DNA from: Marsupella aquatica
Taxonomy: Eukaryota > Marchantiophyta
DNA: 64,000 nucleotides
Direction: 5' to 3'
Assembly (NCBI GenBank): GCA_973895155.1
Contig: OZ316896.1
Coordinates: forward strand, 9,982,001 to 10,046,000
The notes below the pieces were generated by a model that was not told the DNA's origin, ran no database searches, and saw only the letters and a list, made by a program, of their open reading frames with translations. The translations under genes were made by a program, and so were the position numbers. Below are positions 50,499-63,376 of this stretch, piece after piece (position 1 is the first letter of the stretch; the number at the start of each line of letters is the position of its first letter).

Positions 50499-50540
50499 GT
50501 ACCCTAACAAGCGTACCCTAACAAGCGTACCCTAACAAGC
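50499..50540. repeat. 14-bp tandem repeat x3
   Basis: 'gtaccctaacaagc' is repeated at 50499, 50513 and 50527 with no differences. Confidence 0.95.
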
Positions 50541-53451
50541 TTGTTGAAAAGTTTATTATCCATCTATTCATTATTCATTGAGAGTGAATTATTATTTGGT
50601 TGAAGGAAGGTCATGGCCATTAGACTTACTATAATGTTCATCCTTTGTAATTGAACTAAGAATATATATTTTTTAGTAAAATCATTTTTTCCCTCTCAAG
50701 TTTACAATTGACCATTTAGGTGTAGAGTATTCCACTATAGTGTACATTTTAATCTTAAAAAGTGTATATTTAAAGACAAAAAAGTGAATGTTCAGAGGCC
50801 TAAAAGTGAACAAAAGATAATACACAAGTTTTAATGAATAGAGTCCCTTGGTGTTTTGACAGTCTATGTCAAGTTCACCCATGTTTTCATCCAATACCTT
50901 GGTTCCCTTAGCTTTGTGCCTTAGACCAACTTGCATGTGTGGGTGTTGGTCCTCATAAATGTGGCCCCTAGATGCAGCTAAGATTAGGGAAAAATCCCAG
51001 GAAAAAAGTAGATCTTGGATCACAAATTGATCTTATCAAGTGCAACATGACATGAGTATTAGGCATTTACTCTTAGGTCTTGGGGTTACAACTGTAATTA
51101 TACCTGTAACTGTAGTTAGGGTTGATCTTAGTCGCAGACTAGGTTAGGTTAACTAGGTTGCACACTATTAATATCCCAAGCGGTGTTTGCTTGGATAACT
51201 AAGGTGAACTTAGGCTCATTGTTATGGAGCCAGTTGAGAGATAGAGATATTTTGTATTGCGAAGACTCAGTATGGCCGACAGACCTAGAGTGTACTAAAG
51301 CTCTCATGTGTTCCCATGGATGTAACCTCAACTGAAGTGAACCATGTATCTCTCTATGTACATGTGCGTTATATGACCATGAGTTTGCCATTGTGAATGT
51401 CATATTTGCTCAACAATGAACTGATTAGAGGTAGTATTTAAGGGTTGTGCCACACTTTCACAACATGTCACTTTCTCCCCTTCTGTGTAAATACATGAAA
51501 GTTGAAGGTTTGGACCTCAAGGGTCATAAGCTTTCCGGCCCTAGCCCTTGGAAGTACGAGTTCTATGGCGTCAGGCCTGGCATGCAAGGGGGTAAGGGCA
51601 TTTTTCTCTCAGCCGTTTGTATGCTGTCATCAGTCAAGTTTAAAGCCAAATTTTAAAGGACCCATGACATGTGACTTGGCTCCTAGAGACTTCATGCATG
51701 TGAGATGGCCTAAAACCAATGGTTCTAAAATGCTTTGGTGGGAACTGTTTGTGGCAAGACAGTTCTATAGCTTAACCTTTTGGGGAGGCCACATCCTTCA
51801 ATCCTGAAACTTTAGCCCTGCAATTTTCAGCATAGCAAAACTTGTCTGCATTTTATCCAGAGTTGGTCCGCTGTTTGGTAGGCTTAATGCTAGGGAGTTT
51901 TGGCGCCAAGTTGCTAAGCCCACGTGCCCCACCTGTAATCAGTAATCTATTATTAAGAGGGTGGGGTGGGGGCATTACAAGAAGGTGGGGGCCGTTCAGT
52001 GCATCTTTATCCAACACAAAGCATAGAGCCAGATGCACACACTAAAGTTAAAATGCCTGAGCCAAATGTATCAGGTGTTGAGATAATAAGTGCTAAGATC
52101 CTAAAATAACTTGGTCAATTGTACTCGAGGAGGTCTAAGTTTTTGACAAAAAATCATGCACACATCAACGAAAAAGGGACTCAAAAGGGGCCCACAGGCA
52201 GATGACTAGGATCAGTAATGATCTTGCTTGATTGTGCCCCCAAGTTAGTGTAAACTGTAAAGTAAAGTGTGGCCTGTTCCCATTTCTGAATGGCTAGGAT
52301 TACATCACATAGAAAAAAAACCAGTTTCACAGCCCACTTTTGTAGTTTATCTTAGTGCCATCCCTGTTTGCACAGGACCTGTGCAAAGTATTGATTGCTT
52401 TTCTTCCAGTAAAAACAATGCCAAAATATCACTCCTGTAAGTTTAGTATATAATGTACATGGAAAAGTCAGTGTTTTACACCAATATGCTCAGAACATCC
52501 TCATAGTGTCAGTGTGAACGGCTTGGACATGGCTCTGAAGAGTTTAATTACTGCGTTCAAGCAACACCCACTTAGTTACAAGAAAGCTTTCCAATTAAGG
52601 TTGGAGATGCGGTGACTTTAATCCTGTTCTTACTTTGTTTTTCAATTTTATTGAGTCATAAGCTTGGGTATGATCTCCAAAAAATCCAGTAAACATTGAG
52701 CTTGCATGTTGGCATAACATGCTTGCTATATACACTGTACAGAAAAAGGGCTACTCATTAAGACATTAAGCTGTATTCAATAATGTATCCAGTAAGGTAA
52801 TGAAATAGAGTAAAGCCTTGGAAATGCTCTAATTAAAGCCTCCTTTATCTTGATGATCAACTTATGAATCTTTTTAGAACATGGTAAGGTGACGACAGAC
52901 TGGGATTTGTGCAGTGGAGCAATGGAGCTGCTATATGGAGCAATAATGAGTATGTCTGCGTTATCTAGTATTTTCAGTGGCATGTCTTCCAGGCTCTTAG
53001 TCGAGCATGAAATAAATCTTTTCTCTACAATGGGATCCGATGGAGTTTTCTTGATTAAATTTCAATTCAGTTGAATTCCAGATACTGCCCCACTAGTAAC
53101 TGAAGTTCTTTTGCAAAAGTATCTCGTAGGCTGTATCTTATCTCATTACGATTGGGACCCGGATTGGGAATGTGGGCAGTAAAATTGGCACTGGACTGGA
53201 AATGGGACTCACATGGTGTTCCTGTGATTGGATGCCTTGACATTCACTTTGTATCAAATGCAAAACTGAAGTGAGGTTGGAGAGTTGAGTAGCTCTGGTG
53301 GTCTTTAGACTCAGAGAACTTGAGCAAATCGCGTAGGACTGTTGATGATGTCTAGGTTCCTGCTGTCAGTCTCTGTCCATGGTTAATTGAATTAGACCAA
53401 AACGTTTCATGTAAACTGGCTGGAAGGTATTAGAGTGTTCATGACAGTTGT

Positions 53452-54165
53452 CTACGTTCGATCATTCAGACGGTCGAAAACAAGAAGTACTCGGCGAAGC
53501 CTTCCACTCAGATGGATGCATGCCATTTTACTTTGAGACAATTCTGCCCATCCACTCGCCGCAGTACTGTTCCTTCCGTTTCTATGGGCGAAATCACTGG
53601 TGTGACATTTGCAGTCTGGATAGGAAAACACTACAGTAGAACAAAGGTAATGGCTGGTGGTTTCTATTAGGCACAAACCACTGAAGAGGATAATAATTAT
53701 TATGAAAGAGCGGCACTCCATCTTTCGGATTCATTTTGGTTGTCAGAATTGAAATGGTAAAGAGCTTAAAATTACCACTCCACACATTTTGCCTTTGCAA
53801 GAAAGAATTAGCATTTACTGTAGAATGGGCACAATCTCGATTGTCTGTAGAGGACTAGATGTTTTGAACGATGGCTCAGGCCTCACCGTGCTGATGCATG
53901 TCTTGCTGGAATGATGTTCGAGTCTCCGACAAGTCCGCCCATCCGTTCTTCAATGTCTACACCAATCACAAAAGGCTTGTCCGCACGACATTCTTCGCTT
54001 TTGTCGGACATGAACAAAGTTACCAAGCACTGTTGTTCTACCCCAACAACGGGGACTGGGGTGCCTACGAAGTCTTGGGCAAACCATTTTGTCACAGACA
54101 ACACATTAGTAAAACTTGAGGGGACAATCACCACCAATGACAAAGGTGTCATGTACCTCGTGTGA
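53452..54165 (+). other. Unrecognised coding-like patch(es)
   Basis: Two stretches (about 53450-53640 and 53898-54165) are open in more than one frame on both strands, with balanced composition unlike the AT-rich surroundings. Examples are a plus frame with HFTLRQFCPSTRRSTV and SMGEITGVTFAVWIGK, a plus frame with SPTSPPIRSSMSTPITKGLS, and a minus frame with FVIGVDIEERMGGLVG. I do not recognise a family, and strand and frame are unresolved. They could be exons of a real gene or relics. Confidence 0.25.
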
Positions 54166-56034
54166 AGTCTTGTAAAAAACGGAATGCTTAGGGTTTATGA
54201 CTTGAGGTATTTGTCAGAATCGGAGAGGCAGGAACAGATATTTGTCCTCAAGTCATAAAGGACAAATGCCTCAATCAGAAGGATACAGAGAATCTCACAA
54301 AAGCGGGCGTGTTTCCGTGAAGCTGAATTGAGTGGAGAACATCATGCTCTCGTCCTTGACAAAATCAAAGTACCTCGTGCAATCAATCGATCCACCCAAT
54401 CTCTCTTCGAATTATTAGGAAATCTTTCCCAAAACAAAAACGAACCAAAAAACACACCCTCTGTTTTGGTTTGCTTGCTGTACAGTATCTGTAGCTTGCA
54501 CCAGTTTGCACTTGTACGTCAAACCACCTTAGCCGGGCACTGAGATTGCCTGGGATTGTAGAAGCTCTACATCAAACATTCGAACCCGGGCACTGAGATT
54601 ACATGAGATTGTATGAGCTCTACAGGAGATTTGGGATGCAAGCTCTCGTTGATGTTTCTAGAGTTGCATGGGCCTGGAGTTTGGCTGCCAGCTGCAAAAC
54701 GGTTTTACGGCACAAGCTTGGAAAACTTCATCATATAATGTAGTCTTCACATTCATGTCAATGACATTGATAGGCATCTGTTGATACTCCTGCATTCACA
54801 TTCGTTTGCTTTCAAGCAATTCTTTGTTCTAGGTGCGGATGATGAGCTGTTAGCAATAATGGGTTGGTGTCACAGAGACTTAGAAGAAACAGGCGGTAAA
54901 TGTCTTTGTGGAAGCAAAGGCCTAGGATTGTGTGGCAGAGAGTCACGTTCTCTTTCCTCCGGTGGCAATTAGCGGCCTAGATGACTTGACGGTTTATTTG
55001 GCATATCCTGTTGAGCTCTGAGCAGAGACAGGGAGCAGAGCACCTTATGATCAGGGCGAGTTTTACTGTGGAACGTCGCACGCACTCTTTGGAGAATTTG
55101 GGTTAAGATCATAGCAAAGTTTGGTTAAGTTCTATTTGGATGTGATCGAAAGAAATCTCTGTTTGTGAATGATGGACGGCTGCTGACTGTAATTGTATTC
55201 TCCTAGTCCACTACTGGAGCATATCTGGATCATGGAAGGCAGTTAAGCACGTTCACAACGTAACATTACTGGCCCTCTTACGAAAGATCCTAGATGAATG
55301 TCAATTCCAGTGACATTACATTGTGATTCGAATCAATCGCACGGCCAGTATCTAATTAAGATCGCATTTTATGATGAGCAATTTTGTAGAGACGTTTGTA
55401 ATCCCAGAATTCTCAGTTGCTTTGTGTTTTGTTGTTAGCAATGTCTGGCTAGATTTTGTAGGTTTGATTGAACGTGACAAGCATGTGAGCAGAGTCCAAA
55501 ATGCGAATTTAAAAAGAACACCACCCAGACTAAAGGATGCCCCACCAGTGGAAGGACAACCTAACAATGAGAATCAGAAACTCTAACATCCATTTCGTAC
55601 TGCACCTCGAATCCAAGATCGCCTTGTGCCTGGAGCCGGCCATTTTGAGTATGAATAGAAGTTATTCGAATTTCCTTGGTACATATCAAGAACTCTTACT
55701 CTTCTATTCTCAATGCCTTATCATTAAACAAAGTATAGAAGCTCTCTAAGAATGCTGGGCAACGTACTCTATTTACTCGTCTTTTTAGCTTCACTGTCTC
55801 TCATTAGGAAATGTAATTGAACCTACTGATATTTAGCTGGGACCTACTGTACAACTGCACAGCTGAGCCGGTATGTATTGAGTCGCTGTTGCATACTTGC
55901 TACGATGGTGTCATTTGAAGATTCCCACTTTTGCGCTCACTTGTGACTTTGGTTGCCAAGATGAGGGCAAACCACCTCACTACTTCATCAATGAGAAAAC
56001 CCTTGTGCGCTGTATCAAGTTTCTGACCCCTGCA

Positions 56035-57290
56035 TTAATGCGAAACTTGCACCAGACCGTCGTCTTCACTATGACAGGAGGAGCATAGCTGTACCTTCTG
56101 AGAGAAGACCACCCTGACTTTTGGATGTCCTTGATATCCGTAAAACAACGGGAGAACCAGGAAAGGACTCGTATTGAGCGTAGTCCAGTACACAGGACGA
56201 TCCCAGAAAACGCAGCTCACAAGTGCAAATCTCGTATGAGGTTTGGGGACGGAACGTGCAATACTTTCCGGCTGGGTAATCACTGTATTGCATAATATGA
56301 CACCGCCACTAACAAATTTTACCCCAGTCCGTTTTACAGAGCTACTTCTGCGACAAAGCATTCGCGTTAAGAGTCCAGAGGAGTTCCGAGTTCCGAGTAG
56401 TGAGCCAGGAGCTGAAATTGATGTACGCACTCTCTGTTTACTTAAAAGAGGCATCAGCTCAGGCATGGTTTCTGGCATATATTTCCATTCCTCAAGCTCG
56501 TTCTGTTCATCTGAGTCGGCGTTATCGTCTTGACAGCTTTCATAGGCCCGTGGAATTGACATCCACAATTAAACAGCGACAAGAGAGGATATGATACTGA
56601 CACTGATCGCAAATAGTGTAGGCCGTTCTGAAGTCTTCCACAAAATTTCCATCCAAGCTCCAATTTTTCCACCCAGAGAGACACCGACGAGAATTTCGTG
56701 TGATTGAGCTCGAATTTTCCCCGAAAATCTTCAGAGAATTCGGCTGTGTCTTGGGGAAGATAGTTGTGTTGCGACAGAGTTGCGTGGACGGCAACGAACA
56801 CTAACTCGACAACGAGTCAGCACGGACTTTAATATTCGATGAAGAAGACCGACTTGATTCACTGCGAAGAAAATGACTGAAACGGATAAGATGATTGGTA
56901 GGGCGAAGACATTCTCTGCCTCACAGCGGGCCTTACAAAGATCCCATCTCCCTGTCAACATTGCCAAACCGTTGAGAGTAGCCGATCAAACTCCCGAGAC
57001 AAAGGTCACTCGCACAAGACTTGTCGATGTGCTGTTACCCTTGAACATATCCAGAATCGTGACCCACATGCCCAAGCCTGCTGTAAAACCATCAAGAATA
57101 AGTGTAAGCGGCACTGTTAATTAGAAAGGGAAAGACATAGTTGGGGATACATGGGAAGTACTTCATATGTCTTTCCATGAACTCAAAGTCTTCTGGAGTT
57201 GAAAGAAGAATTACAACTTCTTGTAAACGCCTGACTCGATCTCTTCAGCAAGTTGAAGCGTATCACCAGGCATCATTCACAAACGTAGAA
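56035..57290 (-). other. Candidate membrane-protein gene or antisense of a basic frame
   Basis: The minus strand carries several hydrophobic open patches: VVILLSTPEDFEFMERHMKY (about 57210-57140), LTLILDGFTAGLGMWVTILD (about 57110-57050), FALPIILSVSVIFFAV (about 56900) and TLFAISVSIISSLVAV (about 56610), followed by a 177-codon frame at 56568-56035. Read together they would give a multi-pass membrane protein, but I could not join them with consistent splice phases. The plus strand of the same DNA has a Lys/Arg-rich frame (56873-57124), and hydrophobic frames opposite such sequences often arise by chance. Confidence 0.25.
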
Positions 57291-57809
57291 AATCAGACGT
57301 TACGAAAGGATTTGGAATGCTTTCTTGTAAAACGCTTGATTCGATCAGCTGCGGTGCACGAGGCTAGCTGGATACGTCGTGATTTACTCTATCACTTGAG
57401 AAACGGGAGCTGTCTATGATACAGTTTGTCCGAATCGTCGATTAGAACCAGACCCTGTGACTTTCGTCATTGTCAGGCTTCGAAGTTTCTGAGTAAAACA
57501 TTCGAACCCTTCAAGGAAGGCGCTCGGACAGCAGCAGGCTGTCAAGTACCATATGGCTGAGTGGGGTAACGCCAATGCAAAGGACGATATGTCCTCTACT
57601 ATTATTCTGCCGGAAAACACATTGCACCTAGCATTCCACATTGGCCTCTCACCTCGCCCTCTCGTCGACTTACAGACCTACTACCCTCAACAGTGTGTCG
57701 CTGAGGGTATGGGACCCTTTTTAATCTTAAAGATTGACAATTCACATGATCGCGCACTAAATAGCCTTGCCATGAGAAATGAAGAAAGATAATGCTGGTC
57801 CGGGTGGTG

Positions 57810-58200
57810 GTCCAAATTGTGAATGGAGCGTTTTTCTTCAGGATTGAAAATTTGACATCGAGCACTGGCATGGCCTTGCCTAGAGAAATTTCTCTAAAGA
57901 AAGATATAGCTAGAAAGATATAGACAATTCGTCCAAACTTGTGAATTGAAGCCTTGTTCTTCAGGATTGACAATATAACATCGAGCACTGGCCGTCATGG
58001 CCTTGCCTCAAGAACGAAAGATATATAGAGCTGATCCAAACCTGTGAATTGAAGCCTTTTCTTCAGGATTGACGATTTTGACATCGAGCAACGACAGAGC
58101 TGGTCCAAACTTGTGAATGAAGCCTGTTCTTTCAGGATGTACGATTTTGACATCGAGCACTGGCGTGGCCCTGCCTTGCCTCAAGAAACAAAGATACAGC
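57810..58200. repeat. Diverged tandem repeat, about 70-125 bp, 4 copies
   Basis: Each unit holds 'gtccaaacttgtgaattgaa', 'gcct.ttcttcaggattga', '.a.ttgacatcgagcactgg' and 'ccttgcctcaagaa...aaagatat'. Units start near 57809, 57931, 58036 and 58105; the third is shortened. On the minus strand this generates the periodic peptide in the frame at 58008-58457. Confidence 0.85.
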
Positions 58201-60741
58201 TGATCTGGGTGCACGGAACCCATTTGCGCAACACGATCGACAGGATCTCCCACGTCGATGGACTCAGTGCTCTTCTCACCAGCCGTCCCACCGAATGATC
58301 CAGAGCCAGATCCAGCGCCCCCAGGTGCGCTGCAGTTGCATCCAACGAGCGTCTCTGCGGAAGTGGCATGGTAAATTTCCGTGAATCTCGTGGGCAACGA
58401 TTTACAATTCGGATCGATACCAGTTTCTCTGCACGCTACAGTTTTGAAACCACCCAACTCAAACCAACCTCACAGGCTCCTCAAGAAGCACCGCCTCCAT
58501 CCTTCTCTCGTGCGCTAACGGACTTGAATCTCGCAAATGTACTTCGAGCACCAAATTTCCATTGCTCTCTCTCAATCCACCATCTCCACAATTCTACTTT
58601 GCCAACGCCGGATAATGACACGGATCACGTACGAGGTTCCGACGATGCAACGATCAGAAGCCCAGATACGATCGACAGTTAGACCCGAAATTGTAGTTTT
58701 GTCAAGACCTGCTTGAAGACTTGGACTTTGGAGGATCGAATTGAAACTCATCTTCCTCAGTCAGCAGCTGAGAGACTGATCAATCTTTCCCGAAGATGGA
58801 GTTCTGTCCAGCTAAGTTGCAGGACGGTGCTGGGACATTGGAAGCTGCAGCCTCAGTCTTCAAATAGAGCTCACAGCAGGACTGGACTGAAGCTCTCGAT
58901 CTACTGATGAGGCTGGTCGTTGGTGGATCCAAATCGATCCAAGTGATGTCGAACTTGCTAGACTGCTATTGCAGATTCGAGAGCGAGAATGAGAGAGGGA
59001 CAATGAGTGAAGACGGGACTGAAATAATACTTTTGACCACCATCATCAATCGTTGACGATGGGCGTTGAGAGCAACCCACCGATTCCTACGAAACCAACT
59101 CAATATTATTATTACAGCCTTTTTGGCGCAATAACGTAGCCTAACCTCCGGATCATGAAGGGGAAGTTAGGCAGCTTGAGCCCGTTCGTTGTACCCATAA
59201 CAATGGATTTTAGTGGCTACCGAAATTCCCAACCAGCTGTTTAAAGTGGGACTTTGTTAGGAGAAGAATTAGTTTGGGTAGGGGATGAATTACAGCATTA
59301 AGGGCTTACTGTCCCCTTTACTAGGTACAGGGCGACCCTATGTGGACCCACATATGAGAGGACAAAATAGTTATACCATACAATCGTAAACTAAGGGTAC
59401 AATATGCCTTTGCTAGTATTTTCAAGTCATGTGGGATCTGACATTTTGCTATGCTGCTCAGCTTTGCATTGAAACCATATAGCTCATGCAAGAAGTAAAA
59501 ATCTGCACGTGGAGAAGAGCGTGAGAGGGCAAGACCATAATATTGTATGCATGACCTTAAGTAGTTGCATATTAGGGTGTCTCAAAGCTTGGAAATTGTG
59601 TATGATGGCTTTTGGCCATAAATGAATCAATGGTCTTAACTTTTTCATAAGGGTTATGTTAAAGTTTGTTTGTTTTTGTTTTCATTAGCCCCTAGAGTGA
59701 CTAATGGTCATGGCATAATGACCAATCTTTACAGCAAAAAGTGGTGGACAATGGATTCGGTAGTCTGTAACTCTTTCTGCGCAGTCTGTAACTCTTTGTG
59801 CGAATATTCCGTAACTACAGAGTTAGGGTCCATCAAATTCTGCGCTTTGATACTGTCTATTGGAATAGGTTTTCTTGTACCCATAAAGAAGGATTTTAAT
59901 GGCCACCAAAATCCCCTGCCAGCTGTTTGGAGTGGGAGTTTGTTAGGAGAAGAATCAGTTATGACTAGGGGGTGAAGAATTGCATATTGGAACAGGTTTG
60001 AATATAGAGATGAGAGGATTGTGAATGAAGTGGGTTTAAAGATAGTTAGGACATGTTTAATTTCATGGAAGACAAAGAGTACTACATTATTCATGGTAAG
60101 AGTACAATCATGCAAAACATTCACTTGGTACTCCCATGTCCATACATTCTATGAGATTCCATGCACCATTCTATAGAGTCTATACAAAATGATAACATAC
60201 TCTAAATATTTGAATTTTCTGCTACCAGAGACTCCATGGCCTCACTTTACACTGGGCGTATGGAGTCAGGAATGGTAGACTTCAGCTGGTAAATTATAGT
60301 ATGGATTCAGTGTCATAAGTTTTTTAAAAAGGACTACAATTGACAGCAGATTTCTTTAGAACAAGTTGGAGCCTTGAGTGCAACAACTTAGTTGAGATCC
60401 TTCAACTTGTCTTATAAGGAAAGCCATGAGATGGAATTTGATGTGTTGTACACTTCAATATTTACCAAACTTATGGCTCTTGGATTTCCTATTGGAAAAA
60501 GAGCTTTTTAGGTGGCTTTCTATACCCCCGTCTATACCAAGCATTAAGTGAAGTCGTATATATGACAATCATGTGTTACAAAAAGTTTGGTAAATATTGT
60601 AAGTTTTGAAACTCTACGTACAATTATTTTTCAAGCACCAAGCCTGGTTGCTTTAATGAAAAGTGTGTTACATTGGGACAACATATGTCACTTGTATTTG
60701 TCCAAAGGCTATTTGCAGTTTTGGATGCCATATTTCTCTAA

Positions 60742-60887
60742 ATGCATTTCAATTTTGAGCAAGAATTTGAGTCTGAGTGTGCTGTACTGTTGTTTGCTGC
60801 TCCCATCTCTACGAGTAAACTATTCCATTTGAAAAAATACACCCAACTAAAGGAGGAATTTAAGAAAGGATCGAGGGAATTGAACAA
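60742..60887 (+). other. Possible exon, unrecognised
   Basis: An open stretch (48 codons) ends in 'gaattgaacaag' followed by 'gtaaatagg', a good splice donor. The encoded peptide is charged and helix-like toward its end (TQLKEEFKKGSRELNK). No family is recognised and no linked acceptor exon was established; it may belong to the gene ending at 63376. Confidence 0.2.
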
Positions 60888-62368
60888 GGTAAATAGGAGG
60901 ACCTGGGAACTCAATGCTCAGTGGGAGGGGCGCAGGGCAAAAGGATGAGGTTACGGAGAGTTTTTTTTTGGGTTGAAGTTTTGGGTCTAGATAAGGGAGG
61001 GGAATTGTGTGTGGAAAGGAAGATACCTGGTTTAGGTAGTCAGATATCAGGAGCACTGTTTTTTTCGCTGCACAAACTTGCCAAATTGCATCTCAATGAA
61101 AATTGTCAGGCTTTTGGTCTTCGAGTAGCCAGTTGCCCATCTAGCCACAGACCCAATCAACAGAATATAATGTGACGGTTATCCTTGAATCGATGGAGAT
61201 CTAAGAGTCAGAAACGAATCTAAGAAAATCAGAAAATAGTATTCCTAGCATCTTCCTTTGCATTTGCCACCTTCGCAAAAAAAAAAAAAGGAAACCTAAA
61301 ATTGTCAGAAAGCTCTCCATGACTCCATCACAACTTTAATGATTGGTCAAAGATATAACCACTTTAATCAATCCAAACTCCAAGTCATGAAGGAAACATG
61401 GCAGATCGAAATGCAGAATGCTACGGAGTGAGGTAGAGAAAGAAACTGAAGTTTGATGTCAACTATCATCTCACATGCATTTTTGTAGTAATGAAACTAT
61501 TCTGTGAGCTACGGTCAAAGATTCCAAAAACCTTGCCATTGGCAACCATGGTCCAACAAGTATAGTGACTTTTCCAGTCAAATCCTGAATTCCTGATGGA
61601 TGTGGCCTCGATGTTTTAAGAGGTGGTCTTGATGTAAAGACTGATATTTCAGGGTATACATTGTTTAAAATAAAATAAAAACTAAATCAGGACCGGGATG
61701 GCACATACGCAACAAAGCCACCTTCTTACATGGTGTCCCAACAAAATAGTGTAAGTTTTTATTTTCCAAATAGAAAGCCCTGCGTACTTATATATAATCT
61801 GAGTGCAAACCAACAAAAAAGCCAAATAGGGAGACCGGTCCCAAAGGCAAAGCAACCCAATGAAGGGAGACGGAGGGGAAAAGGTCCATGCACTAGTAAT
61901 ATTTGGAGATAACATACTAGTAATATTTGGAGATGACATTTGGCCGTAAAGGAATCAATGGTCCTAACTTTTTCAGAAGATTATGTAAAAGGATTTTTTT
62001 GTTTTTTTGTCACCGGCCTCAGTGACTGATGGTAATGGTTTATGACTAATCCTTATGGCAAAAAGTTATGGACTATCAATAGTCTATAATTTTTTGTGTG
62101 GTAATTTTCTGTGTCCCAAACCATAATTTATCAAATTGTGAGCTTGAGATGTCTATTGGCAAATGGTAGAGCTCAGGTGTAAACTGCATAGGAGAATCAA
62201 GCAAAGGATCTTACTTAGATACCCAAAATTAATTCTACATTATGGATAATAGTGAAACCTCGTGCCTGATGAAGCACTCGCTGCAGACACCCACTGTCCT
62301 GACAAAGGCAGACAGAGTGGGGGTTGGGAAAGGAGTGGGGGTGGGGAAAGGCTGACCACTTGACATAC

Positions 62369-62466
62369 TGAGCTTAACAAGAACACAAGACCCGGTCAAA
62401 TGAGCTTAACAAGAACACAAGACCCGGTCAAATGAGCTTAACAAGAACACAAGACCCGGTCAAATG
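62369..62466. repeat. 32-bp tandem repeat x3
   Basis: 'tgagcttaacaagaacacaa' plus 'gacccggtcaaa' starts at 62369, 62401 and 62433, with identical copies. Confidence 0.95.
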
Positions 62467-62854
62467 ACTGGTGCAACACCCCAAAGACCTGGGGTGAAAA
62501 GGTCCCTGGGTAAATGCATAAGCCTCCTCTTTTAGTCTAGCATTGCTCGCGGCATCATGGCCTCGGACATGGGCAGTTGACCCCACATTGGTCCCAGTAG
62601 TAGTAGGGTCAGCTTGGGACAATGGGGATCTTAGCCTTTGTTGGGTGGACTTATTGATCAAACTCAGTGATTGTCATTACTGTCATTATTGTGTGCAGAA
62701 GGTGAGTGTGGTTCGCCTACGGTCAATGGAGTTGGAGTGTTGACCAAACTATGGATCTTTATTTGGGTCTGGGGCACTTCGTAATGGATATCAGCATCCA
62801 ATGGGAAATGATTTGTGAGCACAAATAGTGAGCATCATTATCATTATTCTGCAG

Positions 62855-63376
62855 ATTTGGTCCTTTGGATCACTTAAAACCTTTCAATGGAGATACGGGC
62901 ATAGTGAATCGGTTGGTCAAGCTCCACTTACTAGAACGTCGCCAACGTACTACTGATGATGCTGGGAAGGTAAGGGACTGCTCATCGGTGTCTCGGTGAG
63001 GCGTTTCACAGAATCATGTGGCAGGGATTTATCGTTACACGAAAAGGATGGCAGTAATGCATGGCAGTTCGCAAATTCAGCTTGACTCTGACTTTGGAGC
63101 AGCTTGAGTAATTGTGCATATTTGCGGGAATCGTGGGATAAGACGGTTTCCGACTCGAGGTATGCATCGGACAGTGAAGGAGCTGTGAGACGGGCTGTGA
63201 GACCGGATCAAAACGTCCCGTTAGTTCATTCCTTATTTTTGTGACGCAGTGTACGGGTAAAAATAGCTCAAACTCCTCTCTCTGATTTCCTGGTATAATT
63301 TCATGTCCATTTTCTCTAGATCACAAGCACTATCTGTTATACTAGGCTCCGACCTGCAGATCAAACGCCATTATGA
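62855..63376 (+). CDS. Probable last two exons of an unrecognised gene
   Basis: An exon at 62855-62969 begins after 'ttattctgcag' and ends in 'gctgggaag' before 'gtaaggg'. It joins in phase to 63320-63376, which begins after 'ttttctctag' and ends in TGA. The 56 or so residues include FGPLDHLKPFNGDTGIVNRL, LERRQRTTDDAGK and TICYTRLRPADQTPL. I recognise no family. The upstream exon needs to end in phase 2 and was not found. A second frame of the first exon is also open to a stop, so this is a hypothesis resting mainly on the four good splice signals. Confidence 0.3.

Larger units (their letters stand above)
49782..62854. other. Long stretch without a recognised gene
   Basis: About 13 kb downstream of DNAI7. 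It starts with that gene's probable 3' UTR. I found no domain I can name. Candidate coding patches are listed separately (53452-54165, 56035-57290 minus, 60742-60887). Repeats include a 14-bp triplet (50499-50540), a ~100-bp array (57810-58200), an imperfect 100-bp duplication (59190-59290 and 59874-59970), dispersed-family copies (59600-59830 and 61935-62130) and a 32-bp triplet (62369-62466). Confidence 0.5.

Noticed and set aside
50499-50540. CCCTAAC-containing repeat as an interstitial telomere tract
   Set aside because: The unit is a 14-mer (gtaccctaacaagc), not the plant telomere heptamer.
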